Made by a program: the position numbers and the translations under genes
In this document: in pieces, positions 11,047 to 25,223 of the stretch
How positions within the stretch are numbered: position 1 is the first letter of the stretch
Layout of the letters: every line of letters starts with the position of its first letter
DNA from: Carnegiea gigantea
Lineage: Eukaryota > Streptophyta > Magnoliopsida > Caryophyllales > Cactaceae
Assembly: GCA_029747015.1 (NCBI GenBank)
Contig: JAKOGI010000001.1
Location: forward strand, 186,001 to 250,000
Length of the DNA: 64,000 nt
Reading direction: 5' to 3'
Notes under the pieces: model-generated
The model's database searches: none
What the model was told of the DNA's origin: nothing
Seen by the model: the letters and a program-made list of their open reading frames with translations, nothing else

Positions 11047-14000
11047 ATGGAGGAGAGGAGAGAGAATGGTCCAATGATGACGGACGGTCTTATCCCGTCC
11101 CCGACGAATCCGATGGTAAACCCGCTGCTTACGGATCTCTATCAGTATACCATGGCCTATGCTTACTGGAAAGCCGGCAAGCACAATGAACGAGCTGTGT
11201 TAGTCTTCTTTCCTTACTTTTTTCAGTTTTTAGCTTTAATGACCTATATTTTGTTAGTTTAGGAAATATTCAAATTTGGCTGTTTGTATTGAATATGCTT
11301 TTTAATGCTCGGGACAGTCGTTCGTTTTGAGACAGAAATACTGACTGTATTTGTAATGCTCATTTTACCATGTGGTGTTGTTGCTCATGAGTTATGATCA
11401 AGCACATTTCTTATACTTGTACATACCGTTCCTGTAAGGATTTTGCTGTGTTTTTGAGTTGGAAATTGGAACTTGGAAGTATGGAATCTGATTGATGCTT
11501 CACTATTGACGATGAACACGTCAATTTCTGCCATTGGTGATTAGTGGTAGTTTGTCCCAGCATTGATCAGTACTCAGTAGTCAACATAAGTCAGGAATTA
11601 CTCTTAGGTTTAAAACTGGCCTAGTGGGAGTAATTTACTGGATAAACAACCCCCTCTGCCGAAAAAAGAAAGGGGGGGGGGGGGCGTGAGTTGAAATCTG
11701 GCAATAGACCTATGTGTCAAAAGCATGATTTTGATTTTGAATATTCAAATATTCAAATTGGAAGGCGTTCCTTGAAACAAAAAGGATGACATATATTTTC
11801 TATATTTCAGGTTTGATTTGTTCTTCCGAAGAAGCCCATTCGGTGGTGAGTATACAGTCTTTGCTGGTTTGGAGGAGTGCATAAGATTCATTGCCAATTT
11901 CAAGTTTACAGCAGAGGATATTGATTTTCTTCGGGGAGCCTTGCCTGGTGGATGTGAGGTAAGGCACATCATTTATTGTTGATCCTCACTGCTAAGATAT
12001 TACTAAGGTGTGCAGAGCAGTTCATTTTTCACTAACTCATGGAGGATGTTTATGATAAGTGAGGTCTCGCATGGATGGCCTCTTGGGGAAGGATCACACC
12101 TAGCTTAGAGACAATATAATTATGCAGTATGTACTTTTGAAGGGCCGGAGGGCATTGCATATGCAAAGTGTTTCACAGAGCTATATCATTGCATTATAGT
12201 AGGACATGAGACATTGGGCATAGGACAACTTTTTTCCTTGAATTTGGAGATGTATTTTCACTGTGGAGAAATATGATCACCAGAATAAGTTCTACTTGAG
12301 TCTAATGGTTATGGTTTCCTTTTGGTGTTGTGAGGTGGATTTCCTGGAGGACTGAAGCCATATTTCCTCATCCAGAACTGGGAATAAACATAGTAAAGTT
12401 GTAGTTTGGAGCTGAATTTGACAAAATATTTTCTTCTGGGTAATTTCAACTTTCCGAAGTTCCACGTTGTGCTTGTTTGTTTTGAAGCAGTTCTAACTTC
12501 ACACCTTAGTAGGTTGGGAGACAATCACTCATGCACCTTCCTTAGTGCTGTTAAAGTTGTGAATCAGGAAGTGGCTTTTTGTCAATTTGCATATGACATC
12601 TGTTTGTTATGTCCAAATAGTGTTTGTGGTTATGAGAATTATAGCTCTTTAAGGGTTTGGAAGGGAACAGTTAACTATTACATGTATTAAATCAACGAGG
12701 GGCATGAAGAGAGAAGAAAATTTTCGAAGCTACATATGTGGTTTTTTTTTTTTTTTTTTTTTTTGTTGGGTGTCTTGATAGGGTTATGGGCTGCGTTCTC
12801 ACAATAAAGATTGAACTAAAGCTTAGTAGTTTGTGGTGGTCGAAATATTATAGGCCACTACTTGTAAGTGTTTAAAGTAGTGGATGAGGTGGTGGTTAGA
12901 GGTTTATGTAGTGTTTTTTAGATGTTATTAAAAGGAACCTTTAAGAACCTCTACCTACTAGAGGTGGCATTGCAAATTACAGAATTCTCCTTTTTAGTTA
13001 TTAAAAATCTTCATTTATTGTGCTTTTTTTTAGTCATTTTACATAAATGTGCTACCTCAGCAGTTATATTTATTTTAAATTGCTAGTTGAACAATTAGCT
13101 GCTAAATACTAGTGGGTGATAGCTGGTAAAACCGCTAACCATTACTAAAACAACTAATTTTATCGAACAGGCCGGTAGTCTGATACCTGTTAAAGGCTTG
13201 TCATGGCTTTCCCCCCAGTGCACAGACCAACTAGCAAAATTATAAAATGTTGGCCGGGAGACTGCAGTTAATACAATTTATGTCATTTCCCTCCGGAGAA
13301 GAGTCTTGCTTTGTGCATCCACATTTGCGGAATTTTTATTCTGCTTCCCTTAGGTTGGTTTTTATCTTGTGTTAGTGGTTGGCCACACTAGTGATGCTAT
13401 TAATGCTTCACAAAGCATTCCTAATTTGCAACCAAGGGTAGAAGTCGTTTTTGTCTCACTATCAGACATGCAAGGAACTCAACAGCATTTAACTCTAGAA
13501 TAATTACAATAAAGAAATCCAAAGTCTTTTTACTTCTTTGATGTGTGAAGTCGTCTCATTCTCGGCTTGATTTCTAACTTTCTGCTTCTTTCTTATCCTT
13601 AATTTTGTTGCTGAACCCCAATCTGGTTGTTCTTCATAAAATTTGTATGTTTGCATTGGCTTATGCGTAAATGCACTCTATTGTCAATGAATTGGCCTGT
13701 TGATTGTATATTTTTTTTCTCTTATTGCCATATTTTCTTAATTGTCCTTTAATGGAAACTCAGGAGGGTTTTTTGGACTACCTTCGACAAGTGGATTGTT
13801 CTGAAGTTGAAGTCTATGCTATCCCAGAGGGATCTGTTGTTTTCCCCAAAGTGCCTCTTATAAGAGTGGAAGGACCAGTTGCTGTAAGTGACAGTGATAA
13901 AGATAGTTCTCTCATTTCTTTGTCATGTTTTGCTATGGCATTACTCTGATGTTTCAAGATCTATTTCATCAGGTGGCTCAGCTGCTGGAAACAACTCTCG

Positions 14001-17000
14001 TCAACCTTGTCAATTATGCGTCACTGGTGGCTACCAACGCTGCAAGGCATCGAAGAGTAGCTGGAAATTCCAAAACACTACTTGAGTTTGGGCTTAGACG
14101 GGCACAGGTTGTAGTTTAGGACATCTTGCTTTTAGGATATTCTATACTTGACTCTTCTTTTGGATATGCAAAATATGTAACATTTGTTCACCTTCTAGGG
14201 TCCTGATGGAGGAATTAGTGCATCAAGGTACTGCTACATGGGTGGTTTTGATGCAACAAGGTAAGCCCTGTAGACGAATAGTCCTGGAATTTTGCATGCT
14301 TTTTGTCATAAATTTGCATGCATGAATTGGTTAACCATGCATGATACCCGAAGCCTATAAATCGTGTACATGAATATGCCATCAGTCCTTGTAATTATGT
14401 ATATCTTTATACCATCTGGTTTTCCCTTGTACAGCAAAGATTGTAAAAATCTAAGGATACATCTTTGGTGGATGTGACATTATTCCATTTGAATTGGTCT
14501 AGAAAGAGTAAAAAAAAAATTTTTAGCGATGGACTCTTCTAAGTATGAGTTATTGTCCAATTCAAACACAAAAAGAAAAAAAGAAAAAAGGATCCGACAT
14601 TAAGGCCAGGTTCTTTTTGTGTAAGGAAGGTTAAGCTTAAAGCTCAGAACTTCTTACAGTTTGTTACACCTTCTTACAACTTGTTGTAGCTGCGTACAAT
14701 TTCTTACAACTCTTTACAACTTGTTATAGCTTCTTGTAGCTTTTTACAACTCCTTACAACTTCTTGGAATTCTTTGTAGAGAAATCGATAGAGTAGAGGA
14801 TCCTGTATGCTACCTATTTTCTGTAGTTGTTCGTTTATTAAGAACACCTTCTGCCTTATCTCTGGAATAACATATATGATATCATCTTATACGACAGTAG
14901 GCATGGCCCCCCCCTTCCCGCGTGACACTATTGGGATCTCCAAGTATTGCAGCAAAAAGGTTCACAAATGTGGCATTCTCGTATAACTTTGCCAAAAACC
15001 ATGTAATTGAACTATATGATTAAACTGTTACTGATAATTGTTGTTTGTTAGACTATAACTAATTAGTAAAATTATAATTAAATTTACAAATAATAATTAT
15101 CAGTAATAATACAGCTAATCCAAGTCTTGAAAAAAGACAGTCTCAGAGATGAAAATATCATTGTCTTCTTGATAAATGATTTGGCCTTCAATTCCAAAGC
15201 CCGTAAGTTTGGTGTTATGATCAATAATCCTTTTGATGGACAGAATGTTTACAAATGAGTTTGTAAGGTTTTATGTATATTAATTAATTTTTGTTTATGA
15301 ATTTCAAAAATATATTAAGCTTTATGAACTCTTTTATAAACATTTTCTCCGCCATAAGGATTGTTGATCATTGCCTAGGCCATAGGATTTCTGGAACTCA
15401 AGGCCATGTCATCCATCTTGATGACAATGATATTTTGATATTTGAGACCACCTTCCTATAAGATTTGGTAAGTCTGTCAAACATTGACCTGGCGCCAATA
15501 GTTTATGTATCTAGAGTAGCTTAGTGGCTGCCCACTTAGTTGTCAGTCAGCTGCTGTAAGACTTGGTAAATAAGTCAAACATCGACCTGATGTCTATAGT
15601 TTTAGCTAGAGAAGATTACTTGCTGCGCTCTTAGTCCCAACTTCACCTACCGCCTGCTGATCCATTTTCAGAGGCTGAAAATTTAGACTAATTTGCATGT
15701 ATGAATCCTTGCTGAGGATATAGGTTTTTTTAGGAACAATTTATCTCTGTTATGGTGGAAGCTCAAGATGATGATGAAAAGAATAAACTTTAACTGACAT
15801 GTTACTTACTGAGAAAATGGAGGAAATAACATTGAAAGAGGCAGCAGAGTTGTAAATAAAGGATAGATGTTTTATCAAATTTGGAACCATCTATTTTTAA
15901 TGGATGTTTTCGTCCTTTTTTCTGTGTTTCTGAGCTAATATTCTTAAGTTACTAATCCTATTTCCTCTGTTTAAAGTTTTGCATATAATATCTAACAGGT
16001 GATGAATGTGTAATATCACCACAAACACTAATGCGTTGCATGAAAGTTGTACTCTTTTTTCTGAACACTTCTATGTATAACATGGAAGCTAGAGGAAACG
16101 CGCTTGCATAAGTGGTGTTGTACTCACCTTCCAAGTGGAAGTTTAGGGCATTCAAATCCCAGCACTTACAAGGATTTGTTTACCCCTTCCCCCCTGCAAG
16201 TGGGAAGCCTTACCCTTCTTTTTTAACCCCCCCCCCCCCCCAAAAAAAAGAGGAGGCTAGGCTCTGATTTTGAGCTTCTTGTTTTGCACTGTATTACAGC
16301 AATGTTGCAGCTGGAAGATTGTTTGGAATACCACTGAAGGGAACTCACTCACATGCTTTTGTCAGCTCATTTATGGTGAGAAAAGACTTCTATTGTTGTC
16401 CAACCGTCATCATGCATCATATGGTCTGTTTCAAAATTTGGACTATGACTTTAAAATTGGAGTTGACAGTGTGCAAAAGTTGCTGATTTAAGTGGAATGT
16501 AGATTTTGTCTTATTAGTTTATAGTGTAAAATAGTCTGGAGTCAAGTGACTTGAGGTTGTCTTCTCATATCAGATGGACATTCAGGAGATAAAAGTGAAA
16601 AGTTGACGGTAAATGAGAGGCAATCTTCTGCGCTGTTTTGCGATTCGATGGGAAAGAGGAAATTTGTGGATTTTTGAGTATTTTCGTTTGATATAGTAAA
16701 TGGCAAAATTCACATGCTGGACAGCCATAGTCTTTTTTCTTTGAATTTTGTTGGTAGACTCAAATACTGATGCAATTTACTATAGTTCCTTTTTGCAAAT
16801 GGGTTTCTTGCCAAGAGTTCCCTTTATTTACTGCTGTGGTACTTGCGAGCTCCTTTTGATCTCAAATACCCACATCAAAATTCCATGTTCTGATGATGGT
16901 GACTTTTTGACTTTTGTGTTACGGCCAAGTATGTGCAATGTGTGGCAACTTGGGCACATTCATGTTGAATACTCGTTGCCGAGTCCAGTTAACATTGATT

Positions 17001-20000
17001 TGTTATGTAAGTGGTTAAAAAAGAAGGAAAATGTTGATATGTATGCCTACATGAAGCTGCAAGCAGGATGTATTCTATGTTATTGCGTATATAACAAGCT
17101 GCTAACCTTTGTTTTTTCTAAAAGATATGGTGCCACGCTCGAACAGCCTCCCTAACTAGTCCTGATATGCAGAGTCCTGATGAGATCGTGGAGAAATTGC
17201 TTCGGAGCGCAGATGCTTCAACTACTTGTGAGGATTTCGTCAGTCTTGTGCAGTCATGGTTAAGAAAAATTCAGGTGCTCTGATTGGGCCTTTTTGAAAT
17301 TTATTTATGTTGTCTAATTCAATAGCAATCTTTCGTTAAGGACCCACAATTTAGTTGGAGTGTTTTGCAACCTTGATTAGTAGAAAATATTACCTGTGGG
17401 CAATTCAGACCAAAAGAAAATGACAGCCAAATACTAAGCAAAATAGTCCATCTTCGGGGGAAGTCCTCCTCCAGGTGTTTCTGTTCTTAGGTTCAGTGTT
17501 CGTGTGCAGTTATGAAACAATCTTCCCAAACAATTTGAAACATTCTTGATTTCAATCAGCACTATCTTTCATGGGAAAAATATGTTGTATATCTTATATC
17601 CTGTGGTGAGACTGCCAGACAATCTCATGGTTCTATCTATATGAGTGACAGTTCTCATGTGTATGTGCCAAAACTAATTACCGGTCTTATGCTTGTAAGT
17701 TTATGAATTTGAATGGTGCAGGGCTTAGAAGGATCCTTTTGTAAGCTCTGCAACTACTGTCTGATGACAAATTTGTTATAAACATGATTTACCGTGAGTG
17801 GGTAGAGTTCTAAATTTTTCATATGCAAAATTTTAATTTCCTTTTGCAGTGTAACAATTTTTTTTTTTTTGGGGGGGGGGGGGTTACTACATAGGTGTGT
17901 TCCTCCCAGATGCAGCAAGAGATATGAAGTTTGTCGGGCACAGTGGCACTTGCAGTAAACCAAAGCCTTGTGAATCTTGTGGAAAATACCATGATGTGTG
18001 AAAGTCTATAGGCATTTAGTTTTTTTTATTGGAGGTTTATTTGTAAATATCGACTGCAGAAGTAACTAGTTCCTGTGCCAAGTTTCGTGACCTTCTTGAT
18101 GTCAAGTTTCTTTTGTTAAATGTAGCCTCTAACCTTTTTCCTCCTGCATACTTCTTAGAGAACAAGGTTATCAATTGGTGGCTTTGGTGAGACAAATTTA
18201 AGTGAGCTGGCTGCTTTCACTTCATATGCCTTGGCATTCCCTGATAACTTTTTGGCGTTGGTGGACACATATGATGTAAGCATTGCTAATTATTGCTTAT
18301 TATCACCAGATTGTAACACATATCATACATGACTCTTATTCCATGCATATGCATGCCAAGATTTTCACAGTTTCGGTTTTATGCTGTTTTAACTTGGTTC
18401 TTATTCACCGTTTTATTCACCAGATTGTAACACATATCATACATGACTCTTATTCCATGCATATGCATGCCAAGATTTTCACAGTTTCGGTTTTATGCTG
18501 TTTTAACTTCGGTCTTATTCACCGTTTTATTCAGATCAGATTATGCCACTGTCTTAGCTTAGGGATTTTGTCTATATAATCTTTGTGGTGCTTTTTCAAC
18601 ACAGATGCTAGTCCTGGTTTAGCCCTGATCTAAAACTACAGTTCTTGCTGTTCTGGTCACTGTTCACTTCTTGCCAAAGCCACAGCCATGTGACTCTCTG
18701 ATAGAACTTATCAAGTCATGTGTAACCTCTAACTGAGGCCAGAGTGTCCTGAGACAATATAAGGCCCTTTGGCTCGTTCTCTCTTATTACGTGCTTTTGT
18801 TTTAATAAATAACGTCAAAGTTGAAGTCATGCTGGTGAATTTTTGATTGAGAGGTTGTATTGATTAATTTGATTCTGTTACCTAATGGTTTCACTGCTTG
18901 ATATGAGATACCTTGAATAATAAACTATATGATGGGCATCATAGTCTGTAAAAGTACTGTATTTCCCCAACTTCACTGATAGATTATGGTGGAAGATTTT
19001 GTAAGTCTGTAACTACCATAGTTTTCCACTCATAAATAAATAAGATTCCATAAGTAGTAACATGATTCATAAGCTGAAACGACATTTTGTTACTCTCTAT
19101 GCTCAGGTACAGACAAAGGTCTAACTTCTGATGATAATTTTACAGTTAAGCATTTTGTTTAAATTTTTTTTGGTAACTGCTTCCATTTATAATTTGGGCA
19201 CTGATAGGAATTGGTTGCCTTAAATAGCAGACGGCCATGGAAACTTGTGATATTTTGATTATTGGGTGTGTACGTTATTTTTTATACTAGAGTAACAGTA
19301 ATGGTCTATCTTGGTTGCTCTTTTATTCAAAAGTTCAAATCTCTCTTTTCCTTTGCCAATTGTAAGGCATAGGCTATTGTAACATCGTAAGTTTTAGGGA
19401 AAAGAAATTTCTCCCCTCAGTTCTGGTTTGTGCACTGGGTGTGTTCTTTTGGTAATCTCGTAGGTTTTAGCAGAATCTGTTGTCATGGGTGGCGTAATGC
19501 TTTGGCCCCATTCAGCTGAATCACTACTTTGAAATACTATAGAATGTACTCTGCATATCACACGAGGATCAGTGCACTCCTTTGTGTTTCATCTAAGGTT
19601 GCGAACAACTTATTGTGCTACCTACATTCCACGATAACCACGCATGTCTCATGTGATGCCAATTTTGAAGTTGCTTGTTACTTGAAAGCTGAAAGTTATT
19701 TTTCACCTTGATTTTAATTTTAGATGCTGTCTCCACTCTCCACCTCCTTGTGGGCTGGTATTCATTTTGTTTTCTGTTTTCATCACTATTTATGGCCGTC
19801 ATTAATTGCTGGTGCAATCCCAAACTTTTCCAGGTCTTGAGGAGTGGGATTCCAAACTTTTGTGCAGTTGCTTTGGCTCTTAGAGATTTAGGGTATGTAA
19901 GGACTATCCATTAGTTAGCTAACTGCATGCTCTGATCTCTTCTCCCATCCTTTTCCACCTAAGAATTGCTTCTTTCAAGCATCATATTTACATTTTGTAA

Positions 20001-23000
20001 ATGAATGACTTGGCTGCCAATGTCTAGAGGATATATATTTTCTGTTGGTCTTTAAACTGATTAACTTCAAAATAATATTGACATAGAAGGGGGGAGGGGG
20101 TGTCGTAAAATGATCACAACTATGATTAATTGGCTACCTTCATCTTCCATAACCTGTGATGCAGATACACGGCAATTGGCATCAGATTGGATTCTGGTGA
20201 CTTGGCATACCTGTCTGGCGAGGCTCGCAAGTTTTTTCAAGCTATTGAGAAAGATTTTGGAGTACCTGGTTTTGGAAAGACAAGTATTACTGCTAGCAAT
20301 GACCTTAATGAGGAAACACTAGACCATTTAAACAAACAGGTTATCAAAATTGTTTTGGCGCCTTTGCTGCATTTGATTGTTCTTATTTTTGTTTCTAAAT
20401 GTTTAAAGCTGCTATTATGTTTTAGTTCCTATCAGTAATAACTACACATTCTTCTTCCCTTTTAAGATAAACTGTAGTCTAACATGCTCATTTATGAGCA
20501 TGTTTCAACCATTAACTATACATGGACCATCATGATGAACAGAGAGAACATGCAAAACAGGACAATTTTGCTGGGACAAAGGATTATGCCATTTGCCTGC
20601 AGCTCAGCATCACTGGAGAAATAGCTACTAATAGAATTTTTGCATGTTAAAGCAACGCAAGTTGAAGTTTGAAGAGATCCCTCAAATGGCTCATGATTCT
20701 TATGGGAGAAGCTCTTATTACAGCTTACTAATACGTCTGTTGTCTGTGTTTTCTCCCAGAAGAGAAAAAGGAGTTGGTATGACTGTATGAACAAATTAAT
20801 AGGTTTTTGTCAGGAAAGAGAGGAAAAGAATGGTGAGATCATATGACAAATTTTATGACATGATTGGGAGTATTATCTGATTTGCGGTTTTATATGAAAA
20901 GATACTTGGTTCTATTCATGTTTCTTCTGTGTCGCATTTACTGGTGTATCTGATCCAGTCAATATGTTGTTGGTTTTCCTAATCTAATATTGTAAAAGCA
21001 GTATCGTCTCTTACGGAATATCTTTGTGCTTGGTTAAAATCATGGATTTTGCTCTCCTTGGATTCCTCTATTTTGTGGGTCTCACTTTACTGGAGTTCCG
21101 GGTAATCAACGAAGTGGTGTTTATGATCTGTCTAAAAGTTGCTTGTTTTGTTTCCTAACATAGTATAAAAAAAGTAATTTCTTCTCCTACCATCTATCTT
21201 TTTCCAAGGGTAAAGTCACATGCATCTTTGCTCTCCTGAGACTCAGCTATATTGTGAGTCTCACTTTGTGCTGGTGGTTGTAATCATCTAATTTGTTATA
21301 GCATTTTTGTTCCTCTCTTTAAAGGCACCCTAGTCTTTGGGTGTTTACCATGTGCAATTTGGTCAGGATAGGGGTTATGAGATGTCAGGTGTACCATATT
21401 CTCTATTCTATGACACCCCCCCTCCAAAAAAATGCTGGAAGGGCATGAGGGTTAAGGAGTCGAAGTCGTGAAATTTGTTTCACCCCTTAAAAGTTACGTG
21501 TGCTGTTCATCTACCATGTAGCTCTTTATTAATAGTGAGGCTTGTTAAACTAAGTGTGCTCAGTTTTTGTTGCATTACCGTAATTGGATAATTTTGCATA
21601 AACAGGGTCACGAGATTGATGCCTTTGGAATAGGAACTTATCTGGTTACATGCTACTCTCAACCTGCACTAGGCTGTGTTTTCAAGCTTGTTGAGATAAA
21701 TAATCAGCCTCGGATGAAACTTTCTGAAGATGTTTCTAAGGTTTGGACTGTATTCCTGTTAAGATCTCGTGTTAACTCCTGTTACTATTTGGAGTTGTGT
21801 AACCTTCTGTGTGCTGTTCTTAGGTGTCTATTCCTTGTAAAAAACAATGCTACAGATTGTATGGTAAAGAAGGATATGCACTAGTGGACTTGATGATCGG
21901 AGAAAATGAAGCTGCACCTAAGGTATCAGCTAACGGCTAACACATAAGCATGACAATCTCACTTCTTTTTTCTGGACTGGCCAATGGTCGAATATATTGG
22001 GGGCTCTATTGATTTCAGAGAGCTATTCTGGAGCATTGTAAAACATGGGCATTTATACGCGAAACCAATTACTTGAAGGAAACTGACTTCCTGTCGCTAC
22101 CAGTCTCACCCCCCCCCAAAAAAAAAACCCAAAACGAAAAAAAAATGACGGCTCTCTGACAGCTTACAACACCTTTCACAGATCCTGCTTCTGAAAGTCG
22201 TAGCGTTAGCCTGCAGGATATTTTTTTCTGGTTTTGGATGGCAACTTGTAGGAGGTGGTTACTGGCTAAGTCCAGCCTCTCAGCACATAGCTGCTTGTTT
22301 TCACTCTTCTAAAATGTACTTTTTGTGATGATGGAGCAATGAAAGTAATGATTTTTGATTTTTTTTTTTTAACAGGTAGGAGAGCGAATACTATGTCGTC
22401 ATCCATTTAATGAGTCTAAAAGAGCTTACGTTGTGCCCCAGAGAGTTGAGGAGTTGTTGAAATGTTTTTGGAGAGGTAGCACGGGTGAGCTTTTGATACT
22501 CTGCTCCTTTGTGGAAGATAATCTGTTTGCCATCTGCACGAGAAACAATGTAACTTGCCAAATTGCTTGTGAATTGTTCAAGCTTCAGACTGTTAAAAGC
22601 TCTTTTGGCTTGATTATCTTGTCAATGTATCCGTAAGAGGCTGAGTTCGGCCTTAATAGTGATCAGTTGAGAGTTAGTAGGCTTAACAAGTTTTTAGAAA
22701 ATATATTTGATTGAGCTTTATTTTTTTTATTCATATTTGCCAGTTATGAAAGTGTAAACCGAGAGAGAGGGGGGGGGGGGGAGTATATACAGAGTTTTTA
22801 GTTGAGCTCGAGATCAAAGCTTTGAGCGTGTTTTGTTGCTTGAACTTTGGTTGAGCAACTGGGTTTGAACTCAGGACTTCTAAGTAAAACAAATTGCATT
22901 CAGTGTTTTTGGCCTGTGAAACCTATCAAGAAGGTGTTCTTGTTTCATGTAGATAAATCTAGGGAAGAATTGCTGCCTCTAACAGACGTCAGGGCTCGGT

Positions 23001-23238
23001 GCATGATGCAGCTGGAGCAAATGCGTCCTGACCATATGAGGAGATTGAATCCTACGCCTTACAAGGTAAGAGCAGACATGCTCAATTTCTTGTTTGGCAT
23101 AAAGTCATAAACTAAATTGCTGGATTGAATGGATTAATAATTCAACTTGTTGCCGAGCAGGTGAGTGTAAGCGCAAAGCTGTATGACTTCATTCACTTCC
23201 TGTGGCTCAATGAAGCACCTGTTGGAGAATTGCAATGA
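11047..23238 (+). CDS. Nicotinate phosphoribosyltransferase
   Basis: Converts nicotinate and PRPP (with ATP) to nicotinate mononucleotide, first step of the Preiss-Handler NAD salvage route. Fifteen exons join in frame to 559 aa, close to plant family length: 11047-11198, 11811-11958, 13764-13883, 13973-14107, 14199-14260, 16300-16375, 17173-17274, 18159-18275, 19834-19892, 20165-20339, 21606-21740, 21824-21922, 22376-22484, 22953-23065, 23161-23238. Visible motifs: [11 protein letters not shown] (27-37); [14 protein letters not shown] before GTHSHAF (220-226), whose second His (224) aligns with the autophosphorylated His of the family; RLDSGD (331-336) in the phosphate-binding region; [16 protein letters not shown] near the end. 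No transit peptide, so probably cytosolic. No missing key residue or frame break seen. Introns are long (up to 2 kb) and hold repeats. Start chosen as the first in-frame ATG, 25 codons before the conserved core. Confidence 0.95.
14630..14790. repeat. Degenerate ACAACTTCTT-type block in NAPRT intron 5
   Basis: Roughly fifteen diverged copies of TTACAACTTCT / TTGTAGCTTCT in 160 bp. The left edge reads TTAAGGCCAGGTTCTTTTTG, similar to the edge near 36060 (TTAGGCTCCATTCTTTTTTTG) and to the ends of the unit at 43386-43754. This suggests a MITE with an iterated interior; a right terminal repeat was not found. Confidence 0.45.
16085..16249 (+). mobile_element. Probable tRNA-derived SINE relic, NAPRT intron 5
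   Basis: A box-A-like segment (TTGCATAAGTGG near 16105) is followed about 45 bases later by a box-B-like segment (GCATTCAAATCCC near 16149), then a pyrimidine-rich 3' part ending in C15 and A8 (16227-16249). Order and spacing fit a pol III-type SINE. Imperfect flanks (AGCTAGAGG on the left, GGCTAGGCT on the right) could be a decayed target duplication. Confidence 0.4.
18304..18531 (+). repeat. 114-bp tandem duplication in NAPRT intron 8
   Basis: Two nearly identical head-to-tail copies of a 114-bp unit (18304-18417 and 18418-18531) start 28 bases after the exon 8 donor. They differ at only a few positions (TTGGTTC versus TCGGTC near the unit end), so the duplication is recent. Each copy contains the palindrome ATGCATATGCAT. 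Confidence 0.9.
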
Positions 23239-23456
23239 AATCATCATATTATTCAAGAGTAGGTGACAAATGCACATTGCAGTACAGAAACCCAAGTAGC
23301 AATTCATTGTACGTTAGAAAGGACCTGCCAAGTATTGGTAATTATCACAACACGTGTCATATTCTTAATGGCATGTAGATTGTATAAAAAACCATAGCCC
23401 TCCCGGTTCTCCCCTTTCTGTTTTGTAACTTATAGTCCACATTATTTTCCCGAATG

Positions 23457-23462
23457 AATAAA
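23457..23462 (+). terminator. Candidate polyadenylation signal, NAPRT
   Basis: AATAAA about 220 bases after the stop codon, in an AT-rich setting. Confidence 0.5.
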
Positions 23463-24213
23463 TTCATAGCATGCTGCTTTTTTATGCTTTCATCAGGTTG
23501 TGAATTGTGCATCTGCAAAAGACTGCTTGTTACCTCTTTTGAGTTTTGAGTAATATCTTCAGAGGAACTAAGTTAGACACTCAATTGGAGCTACGCTAGA
23601 TGGATTGTATTCTGAACGAGTGATTTTATTCATTATGTTATATACATGTGTAATTGACCCTTGGCTATTCGGTTTAAGGAATGGCTGGTAGAATTTGCAA
23701 GACCTCAAGTTCTGGACTTCTGATGGAAACCAGCAGAAGAGGACCACTTCATCTGATTCTCAGCGGAGCTTTCTGATAGAGTTGTAAGTGGAAGCCAGTG
23801 TAACAGAAAATGATAGAAAGTAATGGTGACAGGATAATTCTAGTATAAACCGTCATGTATATGCCATATTTATAGAATCAGGAAAAACATAATTTGTACT
23901 AGGGACGGGAATAGATTTCATGATTTGACAACTGGCGGTGAATTTAGTTTCATGTATCCATAATTATAAGAGTACTTATAACTAGAGCTCTAATTTTTGG
24001 AACTTCCAGTGGAGGCTGTCCCTCCATAGCATTTTAAGATTCAAACTTTTTACGTCTTTCCCATCATCTCCACAATGAAACTGTAAATTGTGATCATCAA
24101 ATAAAATATTTGTTATGAACTCGTTTCATGACATATATTTTTAAAATCACCAAAACACTTTTCATTTAGGAAAAATGGGAAGCAAAAAAATAAAATAGGC
24201 TCCATATTGCCTC
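23463..24213. other. Intergenic DNA after NAPRT
   Basis: No ORF with a recognisable product and no clear repeat structure seen. Confidence 0.45.
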
Positions 24214-25223
24214 AGAGCATCCCCAACCGTATGGAACCCATAGTAATTGTGGGGCCCGTGTTCTACAGGTTGGTTTGCAACAAAGGGAACGGAGGCCAAG
24301 GCACGTTGACAGAATCCCTGTGAGTTTTGTCCCGCGTGCTCTTTTTTCGTTTGTTGTGCGGTCAAAACGCAACGTTTCGCCTGAGTGTGCTGAAACGTAC
24401 GCTGCGTTTTGGGGCAAGGGAAAAAAAAAAGAAAAAACTCGGAGAAAAGGACCGTTCGACTGGGCACGCAGTATATCTGTTGGGCTTTGGGAAAGATAGT
24501 TGTTGGACGACCTAACGGCTATATTGGCAGCCTTTTTTTTTTTTTTTTGGGTTAAATTAGTCTATAAGTACCAAACGTCACATGTGAAAAATTCATCCCA
24601 CATTAACTCTCACTCTCAATCTGAAAATTCTCTCATTGTAGCCGTAATTTTGAGTGTTGTGAGAATTGAAAGAAACTGAAGATGGAACGAAAATTTGGTT
24701 AAGTAAATAATAATTATTATTTTAGCTATGTTTATGATTTTAATTTAAATTAATATTTTAAGTTATATATTTGAAGTAATATTTTTTGTTTTTGGTTTTG
24801 TTGTCAGATATAGTTTGGAGGTGTTCACAAGGTTGAATAATCAAGACAAAATTGAAGTGAAGCGAAGCAATTTGTAAGAAATTCTAAATTTTTGTTTTAC
24901 ATATTTACCATTAATAATATGTTATGCTTAATATTAAGTTATTTGAATATTTTTTAAAAATGGGTAGAATTAAAAATGTTTAAAAGCAAGTATGTTTAAG
25001 TTAATTATTGAAATTAATATGTTTAATTTGTATCTTTCAATTGTGATGCTGGAATTATTGTTGGATGCATGTGACATGTGTTTATATGTTTAATTAAGAC
25101 ATCTATATGTTTAGAAGTTAACACATTTTTAAAAATTTATATGTTTAATTAATAGGTCTACATGTGTATATTCAATTGAGCATGGAAATTAAATATGTGA
25201 AATTTGCAATTTTGAAATTTGAA

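Noticed and set aside
18304..18531. A CRISPR-like direct repeat
   Set aside because: Only two contiguous copies without spacers, inside an intron of a plant gene.
24162..24515. Several ORFs of 60-100 aa on both strands
   Set aside because: They overlap each other in the GC-richer left end of the Harbinger element and show no domain.
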